Assembly: GCF_900116495.1 (NCBI RefSeq)
Contig: NZ_FPAY01000003.1
Coordinates: 383,960-447,959, forward strand
Direction of reading: 5' to 3'
Source of the DNA: Arthrobacter sp. ov118
GTDB taxonomy: Bacteria; Actinomycetota; Actinomycetes; Actinomycetales; Micrococcaceae
Length of the DNA stretch: 64,000 nt
Shown piece by piece: positions 1 through 7,312 of this stretch (position 1 is the first letter of the stretch; each line of letters starts with the position of its first letter). The notes under the pieces were generated by a model. That model made no database searches, was not told the origin of the DNA, and worked only from the letters and a program-made list of their open reading frames with translations. The position numbers were made by a program, and so were the translations under genes.

Positions 1-1062
1 ATAGCCGGAACCGGACACGCCCTTGGCCGGGATGCCGGCCACATCGGCGCAGGCTGTGGCCTGGGCGAGCTGGAACAGGTTCCAACGGATGCCCTGCTGC
101 AGCTCGGACTGTCCCGCCACCACGATGTCGCTGGTTTTCCAGTAGTCGCGGTAGTGGGCCTGGCTCTGGGCGAAAATCTCGCTGAGCGGCTTGAGGGCGG
201 CTTCGGCGTTGTCCGTCAGGTCCTCCGCGGCCTGACCCACGGCGTAGCTCACGCTCTTCTCGAGCACGAACGGCGCGTCGGCGCTGACGGCGAGCACGTA
301 GCGGACACTGCTCTCGTCCTGGTCCACCTGGGTGGCAAAGGGCTGCACTTCGGCGGAGGTCCAGTGGTCCACGGCCATGCCAAGCCGCTGCTTGGATTCC
401 GCCGCTTCCCAGGACATGCGCAATGAACCGTCGGCGCCGTCGAGCCGCAAGGGCAGCAGCACGCGCCCGGCGTGCCGGCCGGCGCGGCGCGGATCGTGGG
501 CGGAGTGGTCCTCCACCGGCTGGTCCTGGCGGTTGATGACGGAGGACGTGACGTCCGCGGAGATATCGCGGTCGGCGGCCACTTCGAGGCTGATGCCAAG
601 CGCGCCGCGGGATTCGTAGCCGACGGCACGGCGCTCGGTGGTGGTCACGGTGGCGCCGGACCGGCACTGCCACATGATCCGGCACTCGTAGACGCCGCTG
701 GCGAAGTCCACGCTGCGCCGGTAGTCCAGGACGGTGGACTCGTCCAGGCTCAGCTGCTCGCCGTCGATGATGACGGTGAAGTTGTTGGCGTCGGGAATGT
801 AGAGGATCCGCTGCCCGGTCCGGGCGAACCCGTAGGCGTTCTCCGCGTGCTTGATGTCCCAGGTCTCGTGGAAGCCGTTGATGAACGTGCCGGGAAGGTC
901 GGCGTCGGCTGCGGCCCAGTGTGCGCCGCGGATGCCCAGGTGCCCGTTGCCCAGGCTGAACAGGGTCTCCAGGGTGCCGGCGTTGCCGGGGAGATGGACC
1001 GTCTCGACCAGCTGCCAGGGGTCGTTGGGAAACCGGGCGCGGTCCGAGGTGATAAGAGCCAT
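1..1062 (-). CDS. Glycoside hydrolase family 65 sugar phosphorylase, partial (N-terminal 354 residues)
   Basis: This is the N-terminal part of a GH65 enzyme of the maltose, trehalose or kojibiose phosphorylase group. Such enzymes split an alpha-glucoside with phosphate to give beta-glucose 1-phosphate and glucose in the cytoplasm. The visible part is the N-terminal beta-sandwich domain with the family's LFSLGNGHLGIRG stretch near residue 35 and NGFHETW near residue 64. The last residues, GVSGSGY, lead into the catalytic barrel that lies outside the window. The ATG at 1062 has a GAAGGA ribosome site a few bases upstream. It lies 53 bp downstream of a beta-phosphoglucomutase gene, whose product would convert the beta-glucose 1-phosphate made here, so the two are very probably one operon. 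Substrate specificity cannot be read from this fragment. Confidence 0.9.
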   Translation of the reverse strand, partial: MALITSDRARFPNDPWQLVETVHLPGNAGTLETLFSLGNGHLGIRGAHWAAADADLPGTFINGFHETWDIKHAENAYGFARTGQRILYIPDANNFTVIIDGEQLSLDESTVLDYRRSVDFASGVYECRIMWQCRSGATVTTTERRAVGYESRGALGISLEVAADRDISADVTSSVINRQDQPVEDHSAHDPRRAGRHAGRVLLPLRLDGADGSLRMSWEAAESKQRLGMAVDHWTSAEVQPFATQVDQDESSVRYVLAVSADAPFVLEKSVSYAVGQAAEDLTDNAEAALKPLSEIFAQSQAHYRDYWKTSDIVVAGQSELQQGIRWNLFQLAQATACADVAGIPAKGVSGSGY

Positions 1063-1115
1063 GGTTCAGGGGTTCCTTCGGGCGGGATTAAGCAGTGCGG
1101 ATTGGCGGGTGCGGG

Positions 1116-1859
1116 CTAGAGCAGTTCGGCGAGGTCGTTGACCACTACCGTGGCGCCGGCGTCGAGGAGCGTCTGCCGGCCGGCTCCGCGGTCGACGCCG
1201 ATCACCGAACGGAAGGTGCCCGCACTGCCGGCCTGGACGCCGGAGACGGCGTCCTCCACCACGACGCAGTCCTGGCTGGGCAGGTCCAGGAGGCGCGCGG
1301 CATATTCATAGGTGGCCGGGCTGGGCTTGCCGGGCAGCCCCTCGGCCACGGCGACGACGCCGTCGACCACCACCGGGAAGTAGTCGGACAGACCGGCGGC
1401 CTTGAGCACGGCCGGGGCGTTCCGGGAGGAGGAGACGACGGCGAGCTTGAGTCCGCGCGCCAGCGCGGCGTCGACGAACCGGACGGAGCCCTCGTACGGC
1501 TGGACTCCGCCGGCCTCCACGATGTCGTTGAAGACTTTGTTCTTGCGGTTGCCGAGCCCGTGGACGGTCTCGTTTGCTGGGTCGTCGTCCGCCGGGCCCT
1601 CGGGCAGCACAATTCCGCGGGAGGCCAGGAAGTCCCGGACGCCGTCGAACCGCGGCTTGCCGTCGATGTGGTCAAAGTAATCGCTCTCGCGGTACGGGGC
1701 TGCGTCCGGGACCGAGGCCAGATAGCCGTCGAAGAGCTGCTGCCACGCGTGCTCGTGCACCACCGCGGTAGGCGTCAGGACGCCGTCGAGGTCGAAAAGG
1801 ATGGCGGACGCGCCGGAGATGGCACCGGCCAGTCCGGAGGTGTCGGGAACTGCGGTCAT
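1116..1859 (-). CDS. pgmB: HAD-family beta-phosphoglucomutase
   Basis: A 247-residue haloacid-dehalogenase protein that probably isomerises beta-D-glucose 1-phosphate to glucose 6-phosphate. Motif I is FDLDGVLTPT, with both catalytic aspartates (about residues 21 and 23). VVSSSRNAP is the Ser-bearing motif II, and VVVEDAVSGVQAG is the acidic motif IV. The cap domain lies between residues 30 and 110. I chose the ATG at 1859 (MTAVPDTSG) because the 33 codons further upstream are low-complexity and unlike the family; an AAAGG-type ribosome site precedes 1859. It sits between the LacI regulator and the GH65 phosphorylase on the same strand. That pairing (GH65 plus beta-PGM) is the established phosphorolytic route for alpha-glucosides and supports beta-PGM over other HAD phosphatases. 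Confidence 0.9.
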   Translation of the reverse strand: MTAVPDTSGLAGAISGASAILFDLDGVLTPTAVVHEHAWQQLFDGYLASVPDAAPYRESDYFDHIDGKPRFDGVRDFLASRGIVLPEGPADDDPANETVHGLGNRKNKVFNDIVEAGGVQPYEGSVRFVDAALARGLKLAVVSSSRNAPAVLKAAGLSDYFPVVVDGVVAVAEGLPGKPSPATYEYAARLLDLPSQDCVVVEDAVSGVQAGSAGTFRSVIGVDRGAGRQTLLDAGATVVVNDLAELL

Positions 1860-1947
1860 GGTCAAAGTCCTTTCAGACGGCGGACAGGCAAGACAACGGG
1901 TAGGACGCGGATATGGAGATGGGGCGGTTCTGGAGTGCTGGCTGGAA

Positions 1948-2006
1948 TGCTGGCGCACGCCTGCGGGCGCCGGGTGAAGTGCTGGCGCGCATCTGCGGGC
2001 GCCGGG
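1948..2006. repeat. Two tandem copies of a 27-bp sequence between LacI gene and pgmB
   Basis: Copies at 1948-1974 and 1980-2006 (period 32 bp) share TGCTGGCGC and CTGCGGGCGCCGGG, with three differences between them. They fill the 190-bp gap between the end of the LacI gene and pgmB, where the pgmB promoter or an attenuator should lie. They may be operator-like direct repeats or simple slippage; nothing decides this. Confidence 0.6.
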
Positions 2007-2049
2007 GCCGGGCGCGGTGCGGACGGCCCGGGGAAAGCGCCGCCAGCCT

Positions 2050-3084
2050 TCAGCGGCGGCGGCGGGTGCTCTTGCGTTCTATGAGCTTCGTTTCCAGGGT
2101 GTGGTGCGACGGGGGGTTCGGGAGCCCCGAGCGGTGAAGTCTTTCAATCAGGAGGTTGGCCGCGAAGGCGCCCTGATCCGCTACCGGCTGGGCGATTGTG
2201 GTCAGCCCCAGGAACCAGCTCATCTGATGATCGTCTATTCCTATGATGGACACGTTTTTCGGTGCTGACAAACCGAGATCCCTGAGGGCCATGAGTGCGC
2301 CGAAGGCCGTTTCGTCGCAGCCGGCGAAAACCGCGGACGGTACGCGGCGGTTTTCCATGAGTTCCGTCATGGCCCTGCGGCCGCCCTCAATGCTGGATCC
2401 GGCGTTGATCACGAGGTCCGGGTCGACCGTCAGTTCGTGCTCGGCCAGGGCGCGTTCGAAGCCTCGGCGCCGATCGCCGGCGGTCACCAATGACGGCGCC
2501 CCGGCTTCGCTGCCCGCGAGGATCGCGAGGTCCCAGTGGCCCAGCCCCAACAGGTGGTTCGTGGCCGTGCGGGCGGCTTCCTCGTTGTCGATGCCCACGT
2601 TGTCCCACGGGACGTCGTGCATCCCGACGCTGGCCACGGCGAGGCCCGACTCGGCGAGGGCTGCCATCTCGGCCGCGTCGAGGGCGATGTTGAGTAACAG
2701 CACGCCGTCGACCCGGTGGGACAGCCCGGCAAGGTCGCCGAAGAGTTTCTGCTGCACGCTGGGCCGGTTCCGGAGGCTGATCAGCACGGTGTCGTAGCCG
2801 CTGTCGGCGAAGACTTCCTCGGCCGCTTCCACGGCCTGGGCGAAGAACCAGGCGGTGGCCGTGGGGGCGATGATGGCCACGGAGCCGGTGCTGCCGCCGG
2901 CGAGGCGGGAGGCGGCGGACGAGGCCTTGTAACCGAGCTTGGCTGCGGCATCGCTAACCCGGGCCTGGGCTCGTTCGGAGATGTTGGGCAGGTTCCGCAG
3001 CGCCCGGGAGACGGTGCAGATGGAGAGTCCGGAGAGCGCTGCGACATCTTGGATTGTCACGCGCGGAGTTCTAGCCTCGAGCAC
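2050..3084 (-). CDS. LacI-family transcriptional regulator
   Basis: A 344-residue LacI/GalR repressor. The N-terminal helix-turn-helix and hinge are clear: VTIQDVAALSGLSICTVSRA at residues 9-28, followed by the minor-groove hinge helix near residues 55-65 (SSAASRLAGG). The rest is a periplasmic-binding-protein-like sugar domain, with GCDETAFGALMAL in its C-terminal half. It lies directly upstream of pgmB and the GH65 gene on the same strand, so it is the probable local regulator, with the phosphorylase substrate or a phosphorylated product as inducer (inference). A perfect 14-bp LacI-type palindrome 60 bp upstream of its start suggests autoregulation or control of the whole operon. The start in MLEARTPRVTI gives the usual spacing to the helix-turn-helix. 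Confidence 0.93.
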   Translation of the reverse strand: MLEARTPRVTIQDVAALSGLSICTVSRALRNLPNISERAQARVSDAAAKLGYKASSAASRLAGGSTGSVAIIAPTATAWFFAQAVEAAEEVFADSGYDTVLISLRNRPSVQQKLFGDLAGLSHRVDGVLLLNIALDAAEMAALAESGLAVASVGMHDVPWDNVGIDNEEAARTATNHLLGLGHWDLAILAGSEAGAPSLVTAGDRRRGFERALAEHELTVDPDLVINAGSSIEGGRRAMTELMENRRVPSAVFAGCDETAFGALMALRDLGLSAPKNVSIIGIDDHQMSWFLGLTTIAQPVADQGAFAANLLIERLHRSGLPNPPSHHTLETKLIERKSTRRRR

Positions 3085-3143
3085 TGGGCCCAGCCCTTTC
3101 TTCCCCTGAAGTAGTAAGCCCGGTGTTCATGGCCGAGGTTGAT

Positions 3144-3157
3144 TGTAAGCGCTTACA
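3144..3157. promoter_or_regulatory. LacI-type operator palindrome TGTAAGCGCTTACA
   Basis: A perfect 14-bp inverted repeat with the central CG typical of LacI/GalR and CcpA-type operators (consensus core AAGCGCTT). It lies 60 bp upstream of the divergently read LacI gene start, inside its probable promoter. The regulator encoded next door is the obvious ligand; this is inference from position and symmetry. Confidence 0.75.
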
Positions 3158-3351
3158 TTTTTTTCGCGCAAGTGGAGGATTGCAGGGGTTGGGCGGGAAG
3201 CGGCGGACCCGGGGCCGCCTCGCTGGCCGCGGGTCCGGCCTGGGCGGGTGCCCGCCGCGCGGGTTGGCGCGGGTTGACCACGGGTTGGCCGCCGCCATCT
3301 AGCGGGAACCGGTCTAGCCAGAACCGGGGCGGCCGGCCGTGCGGGTTGGGG

Positions 3352-3969
3352 TTAGCGCAGGACGTAGTGGCGCAGGAACGCGGCAACGTCCACCAGCTCG
3401 GCCTTGGAGATCGTGTGGCCCATGCCCGGATAGGTCCGGGCCGTCAGCTGCGTATGCCGGTGCAGCCAGTCCGCGGTGTGTTCGGTGGCGGCGTCATTGA
3501 TCACGACGTCGGCCTTGTCCCGGCCCCAGAAGAACGGCGGCCGGGCGTCAAACGATTCGCTCATGGCAAGGAGTTCGTTATCGAGGACAAAGCCGGACAG
3601 CCCAACGACGGCACGGAACTGTTCCGGCCGGAGCCGCAGCAGCGTGCTGGCCATGGCCATTCCCTGCGAAAAACCGAGCAGGCTGACGCTGCTGTGCCGG
3701 GCCTTGACCGACTCGATCCAAGCCAAAACCGTGTTGGTGGCCGCGATGACGTCGGCAAAGTCGTGGGTCAGGAAATAGTCCAGGACGAACCAGCCGTAGT
3801 AGCCTCCGAAGTCCTTGGGTCCGCGCAGGGCGGCGCAGCTGAACTCCGCTGGCAGCGAGCCGAACAACTTGGACATGCGGGATTCGTCCGTGCCATAGCC
3901 GTGGAGCATCACCAGCAGCGGCGTGCCGGCGCGTTCGTGTTCGGGTTTCGACCAGAGGACCGTTTCCAT
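3352..3969 (-). CDS. Phospholipase/carboxylesterase-type alpha/beta hydrolase
   Basis: A 205-residue cytoplasmic serine hydrolase of the Abhydrolase_2 (phospholipase/carboxylesterase) family. The oxyanion region is LLVMLHGYGTDES (residues 18-30). The nucleophile is Ser101 in GFSQGM. A catalytic Asp is likely in DKADVVIND near residue 150, and the His is in GMGHTIS near residue 185. Length and motif order match the short bacterial esterases, which hydrolyse small acyl esters; the substrate is unknown. It has no signal peptide. It is read alone, with 250 bp of mostly non-coding sequence on its downstream side before the LacI operator, so it is probably monocistronic. Confidence 0.88.
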   Translation of the reverse strand: METVLWSKPEHERAGTPLLVMLHGYGTDESRMSKLFGSLPAEFSCAALRGPKDFGGYYGWFVLDYFLTHDFADVIAATNTVLAWIESVKARHSSVSLLGFSQGMAMASTLLRLRPEQFRAVVGLSGFVLDNELLAMSESFDARPPFFWGRDKADVVINDAATEHTADWLHRHTQLTARTYPGMGHTISKAELVDVAAFLRHYVLR

Positions 3970-4220
3970 GGGCCCAGCCTATCCAGCACGGGCTGCCGTT
4001 CCGCTCCCCTGCCTGGTTGCAGGGGCGCTTCCGCCATGGAAACGAACCTCCGCCGCCTCTGCTTGGCTCCACACACAATGCGCCACGGAAACGGACTTCC
4101 GCGGCTCGGATCCGCGGGGCGTACGACCGAAAACGGTGCGCCCGTGCTGCCACGGTGCGCCTGTCCGGACCGGGTGCGACGATCCGAAAACACCGCCGAC
4201 GTCGGGAAACGGCGGAAATT

Positions 4221-4255
4221 CCTTCTTGGCTGGTTGATTGAAACAGCCAAGAAGG
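4221..4255. repeat. Perfect 12-bp inverted repeat upstream of the DUF6458 gene
   Basis: CCTTCTTGGCTG at 4221-4232 pairs exactly with CAGCCAAGAAGG at 4244-4255 across an 11-base loop. The gap 3970-4323 otherwise has no convincing gene. It also contains a degenerate direct repeat (GCCATGGAAACGAACCTCCG near 4033 and GCCACGGAAACGGACTTCCG near 4082). The hairpin ends 68 bp before the DUF6458 start. It could be a terminator-like or 5'-leader structure, or a binding site; it has no T-tract. Confidence 0.6.
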
Positions 4256-4323
4256 GGTTGTAGCGTGACACCGGACAGCATGCTTGGCATCCTCATCTGG
4301 CCCGAGGCATCAAGGAGCACGTT

Positions 4324-4587
4324 ATGAGACTCGGTTCCGCGATCTTCCTCATCGCCATTGGCGCCATCCTCGCCTGGGCCGTCGCCCCGGGGCTGATCCC
4401 CAATGTGAACCAGACCATGATTGGCTACATCCTCATGGTGGTCGGTGTCATTGGGCTCATCGCGTCACTCGTCATGGCCTCCCCCGGCCGCGGCCGCTCG
4501 CGCCGGGTCAGCGAAAGTCGCACTGTAGTAGACCCGAACACAGGCGAGACGGTCACCCGCAATGAGAGCCGCGACGCAGACATCTGA
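4324..4587 (+). CDS. DUF6458 family small membrane protein
   Basis: An 87-residue protein with two hydrophobic segments, roughly residues 4-24 and 32-52 (IGYILMVVGVIGLIASLV). A basic, polar tail ends in TVVDPNTGETVTRNESRDAD. The GSAIFLIAIGAILAWAV start and the conserved VDPNTGE-like tail match the DUF6458 family common in actinobacteria, whose role is unknown. AAGGAGCACGTT precedes the ATG. The gene stands alone between a hairpin and the palindrome array that begins about 90 bp downstream. Confidence 0.85.
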   Translation: MRLGSAIFLIAIGAILAWAVAPGLIPNVNQTMIGYILMVVGVIGLIASLVMASPGRGRSRRVSESRTVVDPNTGETVTRNESRDADI

Positions 4588-4676
4588 AACTCGCCCGCAG
4601 CCTACGCGGCGCGGAAACCCACGACCCGATAGCCGGGCCGGACTTTGAAGCGGGACCGGCGTCTGCCCGGAAAACT

Positions 4677-5330
4677 GGTCATGCCCTCCAGGATCCGCCC
4701 CCACGAGTGCCATGTCCCGCGCACATCGTGGACCCGCGCACACCGTCGAACCGCTGGACATGTCCCCTCCATCCCAAGATGCCATCTGAAGAATGGACAT
4801 GTTCCGCGCAGCCCGTGCCAAAGAATGGACATATCCCACGCAACGGACGACGAGCGGACATGGACCGTAATTGCCCACTCCTCGAGGCAACCACTGGACA
4901 TGTCCCCGGTGATCGCGCCCGACGAATGGACATGTTGCTCGCGTTGGAGAACCACCGGACATGTCTCTCGCGGCGCCTTCCATCCGGCGGACATGTCCAG
5001 AGGCCCGCCCCACCACTGGACATGTCCCGTGCGACCCCACGACCTCCCCTGAGGAATGGACATGTGCCCCGCAGCCCGATCCAAAACGGGCATGTCCCCT
5101 TTTCGGTGGACAACCAGCGGCCAAGTTTCCCGCCGCCCAAGGACGCCACTCCAGGAATGGACATGTTCCTCGCAGCCTGTGCCAGAGAATGGGCATATCC
5201 GTCCCAGCGGACAACCAGCGGACATGCACCCAAACTGCCCGCTCCTTGCGGGAAAGACGGGACATGTCCCCTCTCGATCCGCCCTACGAAAGGGCATGCC
5301 CACGCAGCGAGCCGTCCAGTGGACATGTCC
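4677..5330. repeat. Array of about 20 copies of the 10-bp palindrome GGACATGTCC
   Basis: I count 20 sites. Six are exact, starting at 4756, 4896, 4989, 5018, 5260 and 5321. Variants start at 4677, 4708, 4795, 4827, 4856, 4928, 4957, 5058, 5088, 5120, 5159, 5191, 5220 and 5292. Start-to-start spacing mostly cycles 40, 32, 29, giving a higher-order unit near 101 bp. The stretch 4756-4970 recurs at 5120-5334 with a constant offset of 364 bp and moderate divergence. Some variants keep symmetry, such as GGGCATGCCC at 5292. Neither 101 nor 364 is a multiple of three, so the open frames that cross the array on both strands are not conserved proteins. It fills the gap between DUF6458 and the fructose operon. 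Function unknown; a multi-site protein-binding region is the simplest reading. Confidence 0.9.
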
Positions 5331-5422
5331 CCGGCCCCCCAAAGCCACCCTGTCTGCGTTCATGTGGTTTTTCCATTGACAAACCAACAAGAACAAAGAT
5401 AAAGTCAAGCAATTCCATTTCA

Positions 5423-5438
5423 TGTGATCGGAGTCACT
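5423..5438. promoter_or_regulatory. CRP/GlxR-like site upstream of the fructose operon
   Basis: TGTGA at 5423-5427 and TCACT at 5434-5438 are separated by six bases, one mismatch from the TGTGA-N6-TCACA consensus of CRP-family regulators such as GlxR in actinobacteria. It lies 71 bp before the fruR start, where a promoter is expected. The assignment rests on sequence match and position only. Confidence 0.5.
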
Positions 5439-5508
5439 GAAGCGGCAAGAGCAGATCCGCAGGGCAAAAACCAGAACCAGTACCGACGCAGTACGCAATG
5501 GAGGGTAA

Positions 5509-6327
5509 GTGTTCGCCGAAGAGCGCCAGCAGCTGATCGTGGGGCTCATCTACGCCAGCGGCCGGGCCAGTGTCACGGACCTGGCCGAGCGCTTCAGCAT
5601 CACCACCGAAACTGTCCGCCGCGACCTCGCCACCCTGGAGGCCGCCGGCAGCGTCCGCCGCGTCCACGGCGGCGCGGTTTCCCCGGACCGCGTCAGCACC
5701 ACGGAGGAAAGCGTCCTCGAGCGGACTGTCCAGCGGCAGCCCGAAAAGGTGCGCATCGCCGAGGCCGCCCTGGCCCTCATTCCCCAGGGCCTTGCCGGCA
5801 GCATCCTGATCGACGCCGGCTCCACCACCGAGGCCCTGGCCGAACTCCTCTCCGCCCGGGTCGCCGGTGCCGCCGGGACGGGCACGGTCCCGGCGGCGGG
5901 ATCCGACGCCGAACTCGTGGTCATCACCCACTCCCTGCCGATCGCTTCCAGGCTGTCCGGCCAGTCCGGCATCGCCCTGCATGTGCTCGGCGGCAAAGTC
6001 CGCGGGCTGACCCAGGCCGCGGTCGGCCAGTCCACGGTGGAGGCCGCACGCCGGATCCGCCCGGACATCGCCTTTATCGGCACCAACGGCATCCATGCAG
6101 CCTTCGGGCTGAGCACACCCGATCCTGAAGAAGCCGCCGTCAAGGCGGCCTTCGTCCACTCAGCGCGCCGCATTGTGGTGCTGGCTGATTCCTCCAAGCT
6201 GGACGCGGAGACGCTGGTCCAGTTCGCCTCGTTGAAAGATCTGGACACTGTGATCACAGACATGCAACCCAGCCGGGAACTCGCCACCGCCCTTGCGGAA
6301 GCCGGAGTGGAGGTGCTGGTCGCGTGA
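5509..6327 (+). CDS. fruR: DeoR-family transcriptional regulator of the fructose operon
   Basis: A 272-residue DeoR-type repressor. The N-terminal winged helix contains RQQLIVGLIYASGRASVTDL and ETVRRDLATLEAAGSVRRVH (residues 5-50). The C-terminal sensor domain carries IDAGSTTEAL, a phosphate-binding loop, and the late motifs FIGTNGIHAAFGLSTPDPEE and VVLADSSKLD. GTG at 5509 is the start, with GGAGGG seven bases upstream. It is the first gene of fruR-fruK-fruA-ptsH and overlaps fruK by four bases (GTGA), so the two are translationally coupled. By analogy with other DeoR regulators in fru operons it probably represses the operon and is released by fructose 1-phosphate (inference). Confidence 0.92.
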   Translation: MFAEERQQLIVGLIYASGRASVTDLAERFSITTETVRRDLATLEAAGSVRRVHGGAVSPDRVSTTEESVLERTVQRQPEKVRIAEAALALIPQGLAGSILIDAGSTTEALAELLSARVAGAAGTGTVPAAGSDAELVVITHSLPIASRLSGQSGIALHVLGGKVRGLTQAAVGQSTVEAARRIRPDIAFIGTNGIHAAFGLSTPDPEEAAVKAAFVHSARRIVVLADSSKLDAETLVQFASLKDLDTVITDMQPSRELATALAEAGVEVLVA

Positions 6328-7310
6328 TTGTCACCCTCACCGCCAACCCCAGCCTGGACCGCACCGTGGCCCTGCCGGGCCCCCTCCTCCGCGGGGAAGT
6401 CCAGCGGGCCGTCTCCGTCCGCCAGGAATCCGGCGGCAAGGGCGTCAACGTCTCGCGCGCCCTCGTGGCCTCGGGGCTGAAGACGATCGCCGTCCTCCCC
6501 GGCGCCGAGGCCGATCCCGTCCTCGCCGGGCTGCGGGAGACCGACGTGCCCTTCGCGGCCCTCCCGATCGGCGAGCCGCTGCGCAGCAACGTGGCGCTCA
6601 CCGAACCCGGCGGCGTCACCACCAAGGTCAACGAACCCGGACCGGTCCTCAGCGAGGACCAGCAGGAGGCACTGATCGGCCTGTTGCTGGACCAGGCCCG
6701 CGGCGCCGCCTGGGTTGTCCTGGCCGGCTCGCTCCCACCCGGAGTCCCAGCCGACTTCTACGCCACCGTCACCCGGCGGCTGCGTTCCCAGTTTGATGGC
6801 GAGGCCGCACCCAGGGTCGCCGTCGACTCATCCGGCGAACCTCTCGCCGCAGCGGTCTCCGGCGAAACCTCGGGAAAGCCGGACCTCTTGAAACCCAACG
6901 CCGAGGAACTGGTGGAACTGGCAGCCGCAACCGGGTTCGCCACGAACAAATCCGCCGAGGAGCTTGAAGCGGACCCGGAGGCTGCAGCAGCGGCCGCCGC
7001 CGCGGTCGTGCGCTCCGGGGTGGGTGCTGTATTGGCCACCTTGGGCTCCAAGGGTGCCGTTCTTGTGACGGCCGACGGCGCGTGGCTGGCCACGCATCCG
7101 CCGGTCACCGCGGTCAGCACTGTCGGCGCCGGCGATTCCTCGCTGGCCGGATACCTGCTCGCCTCCAGCCAGGGCGCCGCCCCGGTTGATTGCCTCCGTC
7201 AGGCGGTGGCCCATGGTGCCGCCGCCGCTTCCCTGCCTGGCTCCACGGTCCCGGCAGTCAACCAAACCACCCCTGATGCCGTTACCATCACGGCCCTCCG
7301 GAAGGATTGA
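6324..7310 (+). CDS. fruK: 1-phosphofructokinase
   Basis: A 328-residue PfkB-family sugar kinase that phosphorylates fructose 1-phosphate, the product of the adjacent PTS permease, to fructose 1,6-bisphosphate. The N-terminus IVTLTANPSLDRTV is the typical FruK opening. ESGGKGVNVSRAL (residues 33-45) is PfkB signature 1, and the C-terminal STVGAGDSSLAGYL holds the anion hole and catalytic Asp. The GTG start at 6324 lies within the fruR stop (GTGA overlap). It ends three bases before the fruA start. Length and motifs are normal for the family. Confidence 0.94.
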   Translation: MIVTLTANPSLDRTVALPGPLLRGEVQRAVSVRQESGGKGVNVSRALVASGLKTIAVLPGAEADPVLAGLRETDVPFAALPIGEPLRSNVALTEPGGVTTKVNEPGPVLSEDQQEALIGLLLDQARGAAWVVLAGSLPPGVPADFYATVTRRLRSQFDGEAAPRVAVDSSGEPLAAAVSGETSGKPDLLKPNAEELVELAAATGFATNKSAEELEADPEAAAAAAAAVVRSGVGAVLATLGSKGAVLVTADGAWLATHPPVTAVSTVGAGDSSLAGYLLASSQGAAPVDCLRQAVAHGAAAASLPGSTVPAVNQTTPDAVTITALRKD

Positions 7311-7312
7311 CA

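Noticed and set aside
4677..5330. CRISPR array
   Set aside because: The repeated unit is only 10 bp, variable, and palindromic without a loop. The spacers are themselves repeated, spacing is not uniform, and no cas genes are present.
4756..5330. Resemblance of GGACATGTCC to a p53 half-site or to bacterial parS
   Set aside because: The p53 likeness is coincidence in bacterial DNA. Actinobacterial parS is a different 16-bp palindrome (TGTTTCACGTGAAACA type), which does not occur here.
4465..5549. Long open frames across the palindrome array on both strands (up to 315 codons)
   Set aside because: They arise because repeats supply ATG and avoid stops in high-GC DNA. The repeat periods (101 and 364 bp) rotate the reading frame, so no repeated peptide is preserved, and several frames are open at once.
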